NCBI RefSeq assembly: GCF_029227915.1
Contig: NC_079881.1
Location: forward strand, 15,475,501-15,539,500
Direction: 5' to 3'
Source: Hydractinia symbiolongicarpus
Lineage: Eukaryota; Cnidaria; Hydrozoa; Anthoathecata; Hydractiniidae
Length of the DNA: 64,000 bases
The notes beneath the pieces are model-generated. The model did no database searches, was not told the origin of the DNA, and was given only the letters and a program-made list of their open reading frames with translations. The position numbers and the translations under genes are program-made. Shown here piece after piece: positions 46,060 through 57,095 of the stretch; the stretch's first letter is position 1; each line of letters opens with the position of its first letter.

Positions 46060-48770
46060 CCGTACTTATTGCATTTTTTACTAAACTTATACTTTAACCC
46101 CTCGGTCCAAACTTATTTGTTTTATTAGAAAAAAAATACCCTGGCTTTATGTGCAAAAATATCAGTCCTATTTCTTTACGCTGATTTTATATGATTTTTT
46201 TTCTATCAAAATTTTGAGAATCTCAATAATTCTCTTGGTATACCTCGCGTGTAGCAAACATGCTCCACAATTTCGCTTCGCTCGCTTCGCTCGCAAAGCT
46301 CAATTGCTTCGCAAAAATACCGATGGGTTTGTTTACAAAAGAGAACAACCTCGATGTTGTTTGATGTTGTTGTTACAGGTAGCTTAGCTACTATAGTTAC
46401 ATTTAGGATTAAACTAGCACTTATTACTTAATACTCAGTAAAATATATCAAGTTTGAATATTAAACTTTTTCGCTATAGCTAGCTAGACTAAGCATGAAA
46501 GGACAAGGCTGAGCTTTTTAGCTGGGTTAAAAGTCAAACTTAAAGAGGAAAATTACATCACACTTTCTAAGATTATACTACACATATTTGAGAACACCTG
46601 CAGGAAAATGCATTGTTCATCAAGTTACCCCATATAGCTAATGTGGAAGATTTCTTCATAAAAAGTATCAGAAACTTTTTTCATGTGAATTACTTTTACA
46701 TTAACAAAAATTAAAAATTTGAAGATAAACTTTTGCGATTTTGTCATTCATTAGTTATCAAATTTCTCGCTGGAAATTTTTAAGGTTTAAAACCCATGTC
46801 TCACAGTAACTTTTTCGTTCTTATCCTAATGATAAAAATATAGGCTATGCAACAACTTTTGCAAGAAAATAAAAACACATCAAGAGAAAAAGTTTGTTAT
46901 TAAAATATTATAAATAAATTTCAAACCGATTAGTCCCTGCAGTCATTTTGGTGCCAGTGGTATGAAAAACTATGCTAAAACTATACTAAGTAATAGTCCT
47001 ATTACTTCAGTAAAAATTGAAATAATGACTTGAAACTTAGTATTACATGTTTTTAGACCAGTTTGATGAAATGGACCGAAAATTTTTTTTTACTACTATC
47101 ATAGTTTTTGAGTTCTTAATTTTGGCCAATTTTGGAGACGCTGATAAACTTTCTTTGACAGCATATCAATTTTGACAAGCCATGTGTACAGAAAACATTC
47201 TAAGTGATTCTCAGGATTAAAAATAATTCAAACAGATAAAATGTGTCCCAGGCTTAGGACCAAATACCTTATCCAGCTCAGAGAAAGTGGGAATGTGCTT
47301 CTAAAGCCAGGGCTAAATACATAATCTAAATTTTATGCCGTATAAATACAAAGTGGTTAGAAAGTTATTTTTTTGTCCACCTGGATCTGCAACACGTTTA
47401 CTTTGCACTAATCGCCCAGTCTGCTGCCACTCACAATTAATTTTTGAATATCCACAGGAACTTTTTATGCAAAATGAAAAATGCTAAACAACTGTATTTG
47501 CTTTGCAGAAGTAAAAATAGGCTTCATCATAAGTCCTGTGAATGTTGGTTTATGAAAAAGATATTCTTAATGCTATAAGCGCTCCACTGGATTTGTAACA
47601 CATTACACTAAGTATCCTCCATGTGAAACAGTTTACGCTTTACTAAGTTTTAACCTGGAGACTTTAGGTCTTCCTACTTTAAGCGAATATTACTTCTGGC
47701 TATACTTTCCCAAATTTTGTTATTTCATAAAAGAAAACTGAAAATCTACATAATTTATTTATGAAATAGAGGTTTCAGTTTGTCGTGGAAACATGCAATG
47801 TCTTGCATACCTTACTAGCTATACACTTAAGTATTCACTGCTATGGTAGGTCCAAATAACTACCTAGCTATTTTTATTTAAAATGACAGAATGCCTTGAA
47901 AAATCTTTTGTGCAGCTAGCTACATTAAAGTAATATATTTAGCTCTTGTACTTTATCAATTAATTATTTAATAACACATGTGCCCTGGAGTGCTGGAATG
48001 GTACTGGTTAGGTAGCTTAAGATCACAAAATAAGTATTATCCAGATGTGACCATCCCTCATCATCAGACATCGGAAAGGCTTTTCTGTTCTTTACTTCTC
48101 ATTGTGGGGTACCTAAATTCTTGTAAATCCAATGAAAAAAAATTACTTAAGAATTGCTCTTTTTTCCCTTGCACTACTCATGGCATTTCTTTGCATGTCT
48201 TTAGTTTCAAGCCACGATCCCTGAGCTTCCAACCCCGTCTCAGTCACAAGTTTCAGCGCTAGTCAAAATGACGATAACGTTGAGGAACTCTGGGTAATTT
48301 TGAAAAAATGTGGTTCTGCCTTATGATTTTCAGATATTTGCTGCTGATATCAGCATATTTTGGCCCTCAGGTGCCACACCTCCGTACATATAGGAGTTAA
48401 TTATCTTTAAGTTCAAACCATGAAGACGAAGTTATACAAAAAGAAGGTAATCGAATTGGAAACAATAATTGGTGTAAATGAGGTGGTCACTGTGGACCGA
48501 TGACTTCATTCTCTGAAAGTTTGTGCTGCAAAGATAACAATAAAATTCCTGACGACTAAAGTACAAATAATTTCGCCAAATACAAAGTCTCTTATATTTA
48601 TAATCAAGACTGAAGTGATATCCATTTTATATCTTTGACATCCTTCTGTCTTCAAATAATTGAAATTGTTAAATTGCATCGTGTTAAAAATAAATAAAAA
48701 AAGTCCGATAAAAGAGGAAATACATTTTCGATACGCACAACATGATAAAACATTTCTCAAGTTTGGTTCT
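46060..48770. other. AT-rich noncoding stretch left of the Maverick
   Basis: Contains GCTTCGCTC short tandem copies at 46272-46312 and TAGCTAGC-rich patches. No coding frame is convincing. Confidence 0.4.
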
Positions 48771-49380
48771 CACTATGGGCTAACAATGTGCTAACCATAG
48801 TGCGCATAATGTGTTAAGACCTCAGCCTATAGTGTGGACGTAAAAGTACCTGCTTAGCTCTTCGCTAAACTCTTCGTTAGCTCATCGTTAGCCGATTTTT
48901 TTAAATCCAATTTTTTTGATATTTTTTTTCGGCTTACAGTGAGATAAGCTCACTTTCAGCGATCTTCAAAGGAGGAAGACATAAATCGTGCTCAAAGCGA
49001 TTTACTTTTTTACAAATAGTAGTATGCTTCGTTGTAAAAGGTCATTTTATTTCGTAAAATCTTCGTACGATCTAACATTGGGTCCCAACCCCCTAGCGCT
49101 CCGTATATTCTCAATGAGGCTATACAGTAGTAGTAAGGAGTGAGGATATAGGGTTTTTCGCTCCTTCCACACCTTTACCCAAAAAAACCCCGCTTCCACC
49201 ACTTCCACCACTTCCACCACCACCTCCACCCAAAAAACAAGTAAAAAACGAAATCATATGACGTCATCAACGCATACGCAAAAGCAAAAATAGTAATAAT
49301 GCTGACATCAACAAAAATAGAATTGAGTAGGGAAATTCCCAAAGTATCCAATCCTTGACCAAATCAAAAAATTTTTCTGG

Positions 49381-51999
49381 TTGGGAATGAAATCTGTATA
49401 TAATAAAGGAATGAGTTGGTTCAAAAATGCAACCAGTGAAATATATAATACCGTGTCGGCACCAGTAGCGGCAACTCGCAAAACTCTCGTTAAACAACTA
49501 AGGAGCGTGCGGGATACCGTTAGTTACTACTACAACAAGGCCAGGGATCAATTTTCAGGATCACCAACTCTCCACGATGAGGTTCAACGTGTCGCCATAG
49601 ATGAGGAATACCAAGGAATTGAGGACCTTAAACACATGTTTGGGAAAGAATCGAAGCAGGCCACGAACCCAGAGGTAATCGAGGATATTCAGAACATTTT
49701 TAACGATGACGATGTTTGAAGAAGGAAACCGCATAAAAACATGGCGATTTAATAATAACCTTAACCAACCATTGACGGAGGCCATCATGCGAAAAATCAC
49801 CCCTCATGTAGACATGCGTGTGAAGGTGATATACTCATTTGGCTGCGATATTTACCGAGGCGGTGGAGATGTTGCAAATTATCATAAAACCAAGTCTAGC
49901 TGTAAGGGAGAGAGCGGATGTAAAAAGAGGGACAGAATTCTTAACAAAGACGGCCCTCAAATTAGCTCGTGAATATTACGAGCAACCCAAATTAAAGAGG
50001 GGAGATGTAAGGGCTACGAGGCTCGTGGACTTGGAAGGTATCGCTACAAAATTCAAAATTAATATCAGAGTCTTCGAACCGAAGACAAACACCGATAAGG
50101 CCCCATGGCGTCTCGTCTATGGACAAGGCCAGTACAAGAAGGGGTTGGATACAATCAATATTGGTATGCTGCATGTTCATTGCTTCTATATCAAGAAAAT
50201 GGAGGTCCTAACGCAGTATTGGGAATGCGAGGTTTGTACACAAAGATTCAACAGATCGGAGAACCTCACACGACATAAACAAAATGAATGCGAAGGTATC
50301 AAGACAAAGATAACTTGCAAAGGTGAAAAGATCGAACGGATGCAGAGTAGCTCCGAGCGGGTATTTTATCCCGATAACGGTTTCAGTTACGCAGCTTGCC
50401 AATGGATTGAAGCCATATCAGAGCAAACAGGTAGACACATACACCACGCGCTCTGTGGACATGGAGGAGAGCGTGTGATACGCGACGGTATTAAAGAGGT
50501 CTATAGGGTAGATGGGTATGATCCTAAGACAAAAAAAGTATGTGAATACCACGGTTGCAAATGGCATGGATGCCCATGTCAACCACAGCGAACCAACACC
50601 GATAAAAATAATTTCACTCGTACCAAATTTAAGGAAGACCACATTCGGAAACTGGGGTACAATTCGGTCACTGCATGGGAGTGTGAAAACCCTACAAAGG
50701 TTAAGAGGGTATTCAAGAAAAAATTCGACCATATCCCCATTTTATAACATTTGGTTTCGAGGCTCTTCTGGCACCATTGAACCAGCAGCAAACGTCTGAT
50801 TTGACATATATTTCAGAGCATATCCCGTCAGCGTAGCAATTCACGATTAGCTCCAAGAACATCCTACCTTCATCATGAATGAAGATCCAAAGATGCAAAA
50901 ATTCGTTGAGCAATTAGAGCAGAGACAAATGAGGATTGTCCAAGAAGTCAAAAAGATATATCCCAAGCCGGATGATTTCAATATGCTCCCGGAACAAACC
51001 CAAAATGATTGGCACGAATGGATTAACCAAGTGACGGTGATCGGTTTTAACAGCAGCAAGTACGATATCAATATGATAAAGCGGTATTTTGTCGAACAAA
51101 TTGCGGATGAGGCCAATATCAAAGTGTCGAAAAAAGATAATAAATACATGTTTCTTACCACCTCGATGTTCAAATTCATCGATATAAATAATTTTCTGGC
51201 GCCAGGCTTGAGTTATGAAAGATGGTGCAAATCATTGGATTGTGATCTCAAAAAATTAATGTTTCCGTACGAATGGCTAACATGCTATGAAAAGTTGAAC
51301 CATGTGGGCCCAGTCGATCATGAGGCGTTTTATAGCACACTCAGTGGTAAAAATACACTATCACTGGAAGATTACCATACGTTCAGGAATGAGTTTTTTA
51401 AAAGAGGATGCGTCACGATGCTTGATTGGTTAGCACAATGCAACATGGCTGACGTTGTCCCATTTATCGAGGCTGTAGACAAGAACCACAACCCTTATTA
51501 TGAGGATGAAATTGACATTTTGAAAGATGCTGTTAGCATCCCGGGTGTGTCAATGCGGCATGTACTCAACAAATCATTGCGGTTGAACCCGGATATAAAG
51601 CTTTATGCCCCGGGTGATCCCTGTAAGCATAAATGTGAGGCTCGTTGCACCAAAGCTCGATGCGAGTATTGTAAACAGGTTCAAAAAGATTGTAAATATT
51701 GTACAAAGAACGAAGCCTATGAACTCCTCCAAACGGGCATGGTAGGTGGGCCAGCTATCGTATTTTGTAGGTACCATGAGAGTAATGTTACAGGTATCAG
51801 ATCGCATATTTATAACGAACCGAAAAAATGCAAGACTATACTCGGGTATGACGCCAATATGCTCTACCCAAGCACACTACTACAAGATTTCCCTTGTGGT
51901 AAGGAGAAGCTGATAAAAATGGCAGACCCTGTTGGAGAATTAGATAGTCTGGTGCAGAGCATTATAGACGGAGATCACTTCGGTGTTTATTGGGTATGA
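49381..51999 (+). pseudogene. polB: Maverick DNA polymerase B, N-terminal and exonuclease part, truncated after motif A
   Basis: Protein-primed-type family B DNA polymerase, the replication enzyme of the element. Four frames follow one another (49381-49719, 49706-49972, 49839-50747, 50875-51999). N-terminal coiled region first; then a C2HC zinc finger (CEVCTQRFNRSENLTRHKQN); then VDGYDPKTKKVCEYHGCKWH, resembling a small endonuclease-like domain seen in Maverick polymerases. The exonuclease region has VIGFNSSKYDINM (Exo II type). A Cys-rich block follows, and polymerase motif A reads GYDANMLYPSTL with its Asp. The frame ends 45 codons later, and motifs B and C (Lys block and DTD) are absent from the window. 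Breaks lie near 49715, 49860, 50745-50870. The next bases belong to an RNA polymerase gene, implying a deletion junction around 51985-51995. Confidence 0.85.
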
Positions 52000-53325
52000 T
52001 CAAAGACGTACTGCGTGGGCAGTGCACTAATCAGACACAGATGGATATGCTTGTGGATGATTATGAAAAAATGATAAAGCCCGCCATAGACGAATTTGGA
52101 GAGGAGGGGATTCTACGTGACGAGACGCTATTGAAAAAGTTGGCGGAAGAATTCGCATCATATCATAATTCACCCAAAACAAAGAGTGGTGACACTGTAG
52201 CTAGGTATCATAGCAGCACATTCCATTGGAGAAACCAGCACACAGCTATCGTTGAATTCTTTTCATTCAGTTGGATATGCTAATTCGACGCTGTCACAGG
52301 GTGTTCCACGTTTGAAAGCACTTATAGATGCATCGAAAGCCAAGCATCCCATTAATATACTAAGGACAGCATTTAGTGATGTGGAGGTACTCGATAATGT
52401 TGTGGGATCAAGTCTACGGGAGGTTAGGCTGCATGTACTAATAAGGACATTTGATGTTATTGATAATCCCAATCCAATATGGCACAATAAGTGGATGGAT
52501 CCCAAAATTGACGGATCGACTATAATTCGCCTTTATTTAGATTTTAACAAATTGTTCTATTTTAAAGTTCATCCAGATATGATCGAAGTGGCCATTAATA
52601 AATTTTTCTCAAAGGATGCTGGCGTAGCAATAGCATCACCGATGGGGCTCGGAATCATTGATGTTTTCACTAGAAACAAAATGAGCCCTGTGCATGCCCT
52701 TGTGAGGGATGATTGCCCCCAAATACCTGACGGTCACTTTTCATATTATCCGGAATCACAACATGGGAGCTTTGTTGATAGAATCCGACCGGCACGATAC
52801 CAGCGAATCCCATGCGCCTCTAATGTACTGTTGAAACTCGTTATTTGTGGAAAAAAAGATATGATTAATGCTACATATTCCAGGAAGGATGATAGTACAT
52901 GGAGCATCTACGCATTTGGTGGCTCCCTGGGAGATTTATGTACGCTTTCATTTGTAGATGAACGAAGAAGTACATCCACATGCGTGCATTAGATATCTCA
53001 GCATTTTGGCATAGCCGCGGCATGTATGTATATACAACGTGAATTACATAAAGTCACGGGTGATAGTGTCAATATTGCCCATGCTCAATTGGTGGCTTCC
53101 TTTATGACAATTACTGGTACAGTAAAATCCATGACACGGTACACTATGCGAGATCAAAGCGGTGCTCTAGGCGGGCTGCATTTGAGGAGCCGGTTGATAT
53201 GTTAGTATCTGCTGCCATTAATGGAGAAGTAGATGATCTATCTGGATGTTCATCTGCAATCGTTTGTGGAAAGGCACCACATGTTGGAACGAATGGGAAC
53301 ATATCATTATTGTATCGTGCAGGCT
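51990..53325 (+). pseudogene. RNA polymerase largest subunit (Rpb1/beta-prime), C-terminal third
   Basis: Multisubunit RNA polymerase subunit 1 forms the active-centre cleft. Visible blocks in order: QTQMDMLVDDYEKMIKPAI (51990 frame), then in a shifted frame the trigger-loop region LNSFHSVGYANSTLSQGVPR leading to LKALIDASKAKHPINI; STIIRLYLDFNKLFYFKVHP; GDLCTLSFVDERRSTSTCVH; after a TAG at 52990-52992, QHFGIAAACMYIQRELHKVT and TRYTMRDQSGALGG; and after another shift, FEEPVDMLVSAAINGEVDDL. These match, in order, conserved regions of Rpb1 from the bridge/trigger elements through the jaw to the C-terminal clamp. The N-terminal two thirds, including the metal-binding NADFDGD motif, are absent. Frameshifts lie near 52225 and 53172. 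It is fused to the truncated polymerase B upstream and followed by an HNH gene. Such a gene is typical of nucleocytoplasmic large DNA viruses and cells, not of Polintons. Confidence 0.8.
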
Positions 53326-53371
53326 GATGTCCAAAAATTTTATGAATTATGTATTCATAAAATGTAATAAA

Positions 53372-53872
53372 ATGGAAGAAATCAAGAAATGTTCAAAATA
53401 TAAAAAAACTTTATCTTTTGATAATTTCAGAATTAAAAAGCGCAATGGGCAATGGACCAAAATGTGTATTAAATGCTTAGATATTAATAGGGCATCAAAG
53501 GAGCGAAATAAATGCCACCATAAAAAACAGCATGGCTTTTGCAAAGAGTGCGATTTCCCTGCATATATGCATGGGCTAATTCTGAATAGGATTAAAAATG
53601 CTCTAATCCACGACACGGAGATTCGCTCCACAGAGTACCTGGGGTGTGATATTGCTAAATTTAAAGAACATATTCAAAAACAATTCAAAGATGGGATGTG
53701 TTGGGGGAATAAGGGGCAGTGGGAAATGGACCATATAATCCCCATCAAATATAAAGAAAATGGTGTTGCACCCAGTAGAGAGGTGCAGCTTGCTAGGCTG
53801 CACTACACTAATATGCAGCCCCTATGGGCAATAGAAAACGAAAAGAAAGGCTATCGATTTATAACCAAGTAA
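53372..53872 (+). CDS. HNH endonuclease with giant-virus-like zinc-binding N-terminus
   Basis: A 166-codon protein from the ATG at 53372 (the frame is open from 53246 but upstream lacks domain content). The N-terminus has a treble-clef-like Cys pattern: KKCSKYKKTLSFDNF, then MCIKCLD, then NKCHHKKQHGFCKECD, a His/Cys repeat typical of HNH genes in large DNA viruses. The HNH core is WEMDHIIPIKY with HYTNMQPLWAIENEKKG (catalytic D-H, later Asn and Lys). Intact. Its position directly after the RNA polymerase fragment recalls homing-type endonuclease genes that sit next to polymerase genes in large DNA viruses. Likely nicks or cuts DNA. Confidence 0.75.
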   Translation: MEEIKKCSKYKKTLSFDNFRIKKRNGQWTKMCIKCLDINRASKERNKCHHKKQHGFCKECDFPAYMHGLILNRIKNALIHDTEIRSTEYLGCDIAKFKEHIQKQFKDGMCWGNKGQWEMDHIIPIKYKENGVAPSREVQLARLHYTNMQPLWAIENEKKGYRFITK

Positions 53873-53931
53873 TTTAGTGCTTTATCCAAAGGTGTTGTGA
53901 GGCACCACCTTTATATAAAAAACTGCAAAAA

Positions 53932-54508
53932 ATGGAGGCATTGCTATTGATTGGTATACTCCTCCCTTATATATTGATACTTGCTTGTTTCTATCGGTAC
54001 CGCCGTTTAAAAAATAGGATGACTGAGCTCGCTGATATTTTTGATACAGAAGCCGTTGCGAAAAAACCTGATAAACGCCAGGCTTTGAAGGAAGCGATAC
54101 GTCAAGGTAAAGCACATTTATTACCAAAAAAATGTAGTGAGAGTTTTATCGATAAGTGCACGGAGGATGTAATTGAAAAAATTCATATCGATTTTATTCA
54201 ACATGAATTGCAGGAAAAAGGGGAGAAAATTGCAAAGGCTTTGTCATGTCATGCCATTAATATGTATACGAAAGCCATAGGCAATATAGTATCCATCGAT
54301 AACCCAGAAGGTCTACGGAGGGATATTGAGGATGATCCAATAATACGAAATAGTATGGCTGATTTGGGTATACTGGTATATACTGGTATATTCGGCGTTT
54401 GACAAATTTTTAGCGCCCCTACTCGTTGCCGCTCACACGATTAATCACACAAAACTCTCGCAGTCCATTGATGAGAGGGAAGAAATAGAGAAGGAAAAGC
54501 ATGTTTGA
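53932..54508 (+). pseudogene. Maverick conserved single-span membrane protein
   Basis: Starts MEALLLIGILLPYILILACF, one N-terminal membrane segment, followed by a basic stop-transfer and a helical soluble part containing DKRQALKEAIRQGKAHLLPK and IRNSMADLG. These blocks recur in cnidarian Mavericks (recall). The frame stops at 54402; a one-base shift near 54398 would extend it with a second hydrophobic segment to 54508. Virion or assembly role presumed from its place in the element. Confidence 0.6.
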
Positions 54509-54951
54509 TGAATTGCAAACTAGGCTCTTTGAAAATATTCTCATTCCACCGTCATCCCTTGGAGATAATAGGGTATTGTTGTACCCAGCTACGACAAATG
54601 TATATAGACACGTCTTTCCACTTCCTGGGTATTGGCCTGAGTATTCCGAATGTGGATGTGGGAAATGTTAATATTGAAAGCGACGGCGAGTGTATAGCCA
54701 GCGTGTATTTTACATTGGAGCATATAATTCCCAGGCTCGGCCAAATCGTATCGCGCACGTCAAATTCTAATTTGGAATCATTATATCATAATATATAATA
54801 TATCGATAATTCGGATTATAAAATAGCGATTCGGTTTAATGGTGATGATGAGTGCGTGATTACGTTATGTCAGTACGTGGATCATGGTTGGACCATTCAG
54901 CTACTGTCCTCCATCAGATTTGTATGTGTTGCGGCGGGTTTAAAGAAGTGA
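54501..54951 (+). pseudogene. Maverick orphan protein, frameshifted
   Basis: Unrecognised. A start at 54501 overlaps the end of the previous gene by 8 bases. The first frame (about 56 codons) and the frame 54505-54798 are both protein-like, with a switch near 54640; a further in-phase stop at 54796-54798 precedes another open stretch to 54949-54951. Features are aromatic and acidic residues with no membrane segment. Confidence 0.4.
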
Positions 54952-54953
54952 TT

Positions 54954-54975
54954 TTATAAGCCCTGTGGCTTATAA
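54954..54975. terminator. 9-bp-stem hairpin between Maverick genes
   Basis: TTATAAGCC-CTGT-GGCTTATAA is a perfect stem-loop exactly between the stop at 54951 and the start at 54980. It may mark a transcript end. Confidence 0.5.
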
Positions 54976-54979
54976 AGAA

Positions 54980-55321
54980 ATGAGTGAGGAATAATCAAAA
55001 AAAGAAAGGGTAATAACAAAACCAGTGAAGCATCCGGGTAGAGTGGCCCAAGGTCACAAGTTGGCCGCACTGATGAAGAAGAGGAAGGAAGATATAAAAA
55101 AACAACAGGGTGTTGTTGTTACTCCAGTCAAAACATTTTCTGGGATGAGTTATGTACAGTCAGGCAGTGGATATATATATGGCGCTGGATGTCTTATTAC
55201 CCTCGCATGTATTGGAGGTGTCCTATATTTTATTCGTAAAAAATCCGCCGGTACCCAGCAGATTGCACCAGCGGTTCAGCAAAAATCTCAAACACAGCCA
55301 GATATTTTTCGTATGAAATAG
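54980..55321 (+). pseudogene. Maverick single-span membrane protein, 5' stop
   Basis: An ATG at 54980 is followed by a TAA four codons later; the frame is then open from there to 55321. It includes a basic N-terminal region (KLAALMKKRKEDIKK) and one hydrophobic helix (YIYGAGCLITLACIGGVLYF) with a short basic-then-polar tail. If translation starts at the GTG at 55025 the protein is 98 residues. Small proteins of this form recur in cnidarian Mavericks. Function unknown. Confidence 0.55.
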
Positions 55322-55331
55322 TATAATATAA

Positions 55332-55559
55332 ATGAGCAGCAAAGAATATCAGAAGGAAGTTGTTGATAGTCTATGGGAGTCCGTGAGACTAGTTTCATAT
55401 ACCATCGTAATAGCCTTAGGTGCCAAAAAGGCACTAGATGTTTCAAGACCAGGTGCGAAAATGGATCTTGAGGACGGGGTTAAGCTCGCCGGATATATGA
55501 CTGGTGCGATCTTATTTGATGATTATGCAAAAGACAAGGCTGGTACAAGCGTTCCATGA
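55332..55559 (+). CDS. Maverick small hydrophobic protein, 75 aa
   Basis: Begins 11 bases after the previous stop, in an operon-like spacing. Two weakly hydrophobic helices (VSYTIVIALGAKKAL and LAGYMTGAILFDDY) with a Gly turn. Intact. I associate this type with Maverick elements but know no function. Confidence 0.55.
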   Translation: MSSKEYQKEVVDSLWESVRLVSYTIVIALGAKKALDVSRPGAKMDLEDGVKLAGYMTGAILFDDYAKDKAGTSVP

Positions 55560-55616
55560 TGCCAAAATAAACATTCGTTAAAGGTTTTGTTGTATGTCCA
55601 TGGGTATACAACAAAC

Positions 55617-56145
55617 ATGAATGTTGTTAAATATCCATGCACTACAATACTCACTGGGCCCACGGGATGTGGAAAAACGCAACGATCTTTTGGAAAATGA
55701 ATACAGGCACCATTTCCACAACATAGTAGTTTTGTGTCCAACGATCCGGCGGAAAACAACGTACTTGGAGAGATCCTCGCTATGAAAGGAAGACTATGTT
55801 TTTTTGATAGAACCGCAGGGTCAACTATTTGAATGATTGAACGATTATCAAATATCCTCGCCGGTTAGAGCACACTCTTCATGATCGCGGATGAATCCAT
55901 GGATAAAAAACGCCAGAGCCTGCTTGAATTAGCCATTAGCGGGAGGCACAGAAAGCATTCGTTATGGCTGTTGACTCAGAGTTATACCGCGATTTCCAAA
56001 AACCTGAGGAGACAGAAGAAACAGTTATTCATGTGGTACCCGCACGAAAGGAGTGACATGAAATTGGTGGATGAAGAGACAAACATAATTAACGACTGGG
56101 AAGCGATCAAGAATCAGTTGAAGAAATCCAAACATGCCTGTTTGT
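55617..56145 (+). pseudogene. FtsK/HerA-type DNA packaging ATPase
   Basis: Genome-packaging ATPase of Polintons and related viruses. Walker A is intact (LTGPTGCGKT, codons 12-21). Frame breaks follow: a TGA near 55700, shifts between 55710 and 55880. The C-terminal half (55881-56147) reads KKRQSLLELAISGRHRKHSL, WLLTQSYTAISKNLRRQKKQ, with the sensor Gln of the family (TQSYTA). The Walker B segment reads LFMIADES, lacking the usual paired Asp, and looks shortened by a small deletion. Inactive copy. Confidence 0.8.
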
Positions 56146-56195
56146 AAATTGGACTGGACCATCCCAGAGCCTGGAGTATATTGGATTAAATAAAT

Positions 56196-56399
56196 ATGTC
56201 ATATATACATCAATTAAAGAATCAGCTGGCTGCTTGTCACGAAGAAAAAGATAGAATCCCCCACTTGGAGCGGAGCCTTGAGGCTCTTAATGAAGATCTT
56301 CGTGATGTACTGGAAAGGGAAAGGTATCAGAGGAACACCATGTATTTTTTCATATTAATGTCAACTGTTCTAATGACATACATCCTGGTTGGAATATAA
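56196..56399 (+). CDS. Maverick coiled-coil protein with C-terminal anchor
   Basis: 67 residues. Residues 1-45 form a charged heptad-like coiled coil (LERSLEALNEDLRDVLERER); residues 48-66 form a membrane anchor (YFFILMSTVLMTYILVGI). Intact, collinear with the ATPase. Function unknown. Confidence 0.5.
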   Translation: MSYIHQLKNQLAACHEEKDRIPHLERSLEALNEDLRDVLERERYQRNTMYFFILMSTVLMTYILVGI

Positions 56400-56462
56400 T
56401 TGGGAATGTTATATTTTGACCGTTTCAAAATATTTCAATACATAATTAAGCGTTAAAGAAAA

Positions 56463-56999
56463 ATGGAAAAGTACGTACAGAGTCAGCAATTTACAAAGTA
56501 TTACGATGTGACGGTACCGGCTCTGCGATGCTGTATCAATGCAGGTTTCACTACCGGTTATTGTTCACAGTGTTTGGAGAATTTTAGTTATCGAAATGGC
56601 TACTTCTGGGAGGGGTTTACACACCCGGATGATGATGAGCTTTTAGATAGAGTGCAATCAGAAGAGAAGCCTTGGGCGACAATTGCATGTGAGGAGGAGG
56701 ATGAAGTGCTCGAATACGATATTGAGGATCGCAGGGGTCTGCATATTGTATCAGCGAACGTTAACGAGTGGGGGGTAATTTTCTATGAAATCATAAAGGA
56801 TAAGGACCTAAAGCTCTCGGATCTGGCAGCCTTGGAGAAAATTGGTGAGATATTAAAAATTCAAATTGAGGATAGGCGCTTAGTCGATATCGATAACATT
56901 GATAACGAGCCAAATTTTATTAAAGGTATAGTCTATGGTTATCCATTCTATACACTACATCCTTCTGATTATACACGACTTCACCCTATTGATGATTAA
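56463..56999 (+). CDS. Maverick acidic orphan protein, 178 aa
   Basis: Intact and unrecognised. The N-terminal third has five Cys including CC-x8-C-x2-C (CCINAGFTTGYCSQC), likely metal binding; the rest is strongly acidic (EEEDEVLEYDIEDRR, IDNIDNEPN). It is the last rightward gene before the integrase and converges on it across two hairpins. Confidence 0.5.
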   Translation: MEKYVQSQQFTKYYDVTVPALRCCINAGFTTGYCSQCLENFSYRNGYFWEGFTHPDDDELLDRVQSEEKPWATIACEEEDEVLEYDIEDRRGLHIVSANVNEWGVIFYEIIKDKDLKLSDLAALEKIGEILKIQIEDRRLVDIDNIDNEPNFIKGIVYGYPFYTLHPSDYTRLHPIDD

Positions 57000-57020
57000 A
57001 GGGATCTTGCTCGGTAGGTA

Positions 57021-57083
57021 TTAATGTGAACCATTGGTTCACATTAAGTATCAACTGAGTGGTTCCCCCGCTACGGGGGAACC
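57021..57083. terminator. Two hairpins between convergent Maverick genes
   Basis: A 13-bp-arm palindrome (57021-57047, TTAATGTGAACCA/TGGTTCACATTAA around one base) is followed by GGTTCCCCCG-CTA-CGGGGGAACC (57061-57083). They fill the gap between the stop at 56999 and the stop at 57096 of the opposing gene, a place that suits bidirectional transcript termination. Confidence 0.6.
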
Positions 57084-57095
57084 TGTGAAATAGCC

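Noticed and set aside
48771-48802. CACTATGG...CCATAGTG inverted repeat as the Maverick terminus
   Set aside because: No matching sequence was found near 63.2 kb, so it does not behave as an element end.
49047-49229. Minus-strand Val/Glu-rich ORF at the Maverick left end
   Set aside because: Caused by a CCACCT/CCACTT tandem tract; another frame gives only a Gly-rich stretch.
49240-49265. ATGACGTCAT site as a shared terminus with GACGTC at 63254-63259
   Set aside because: Similarity does not extend beyond the short GACGTC core, which is frequent in this window.
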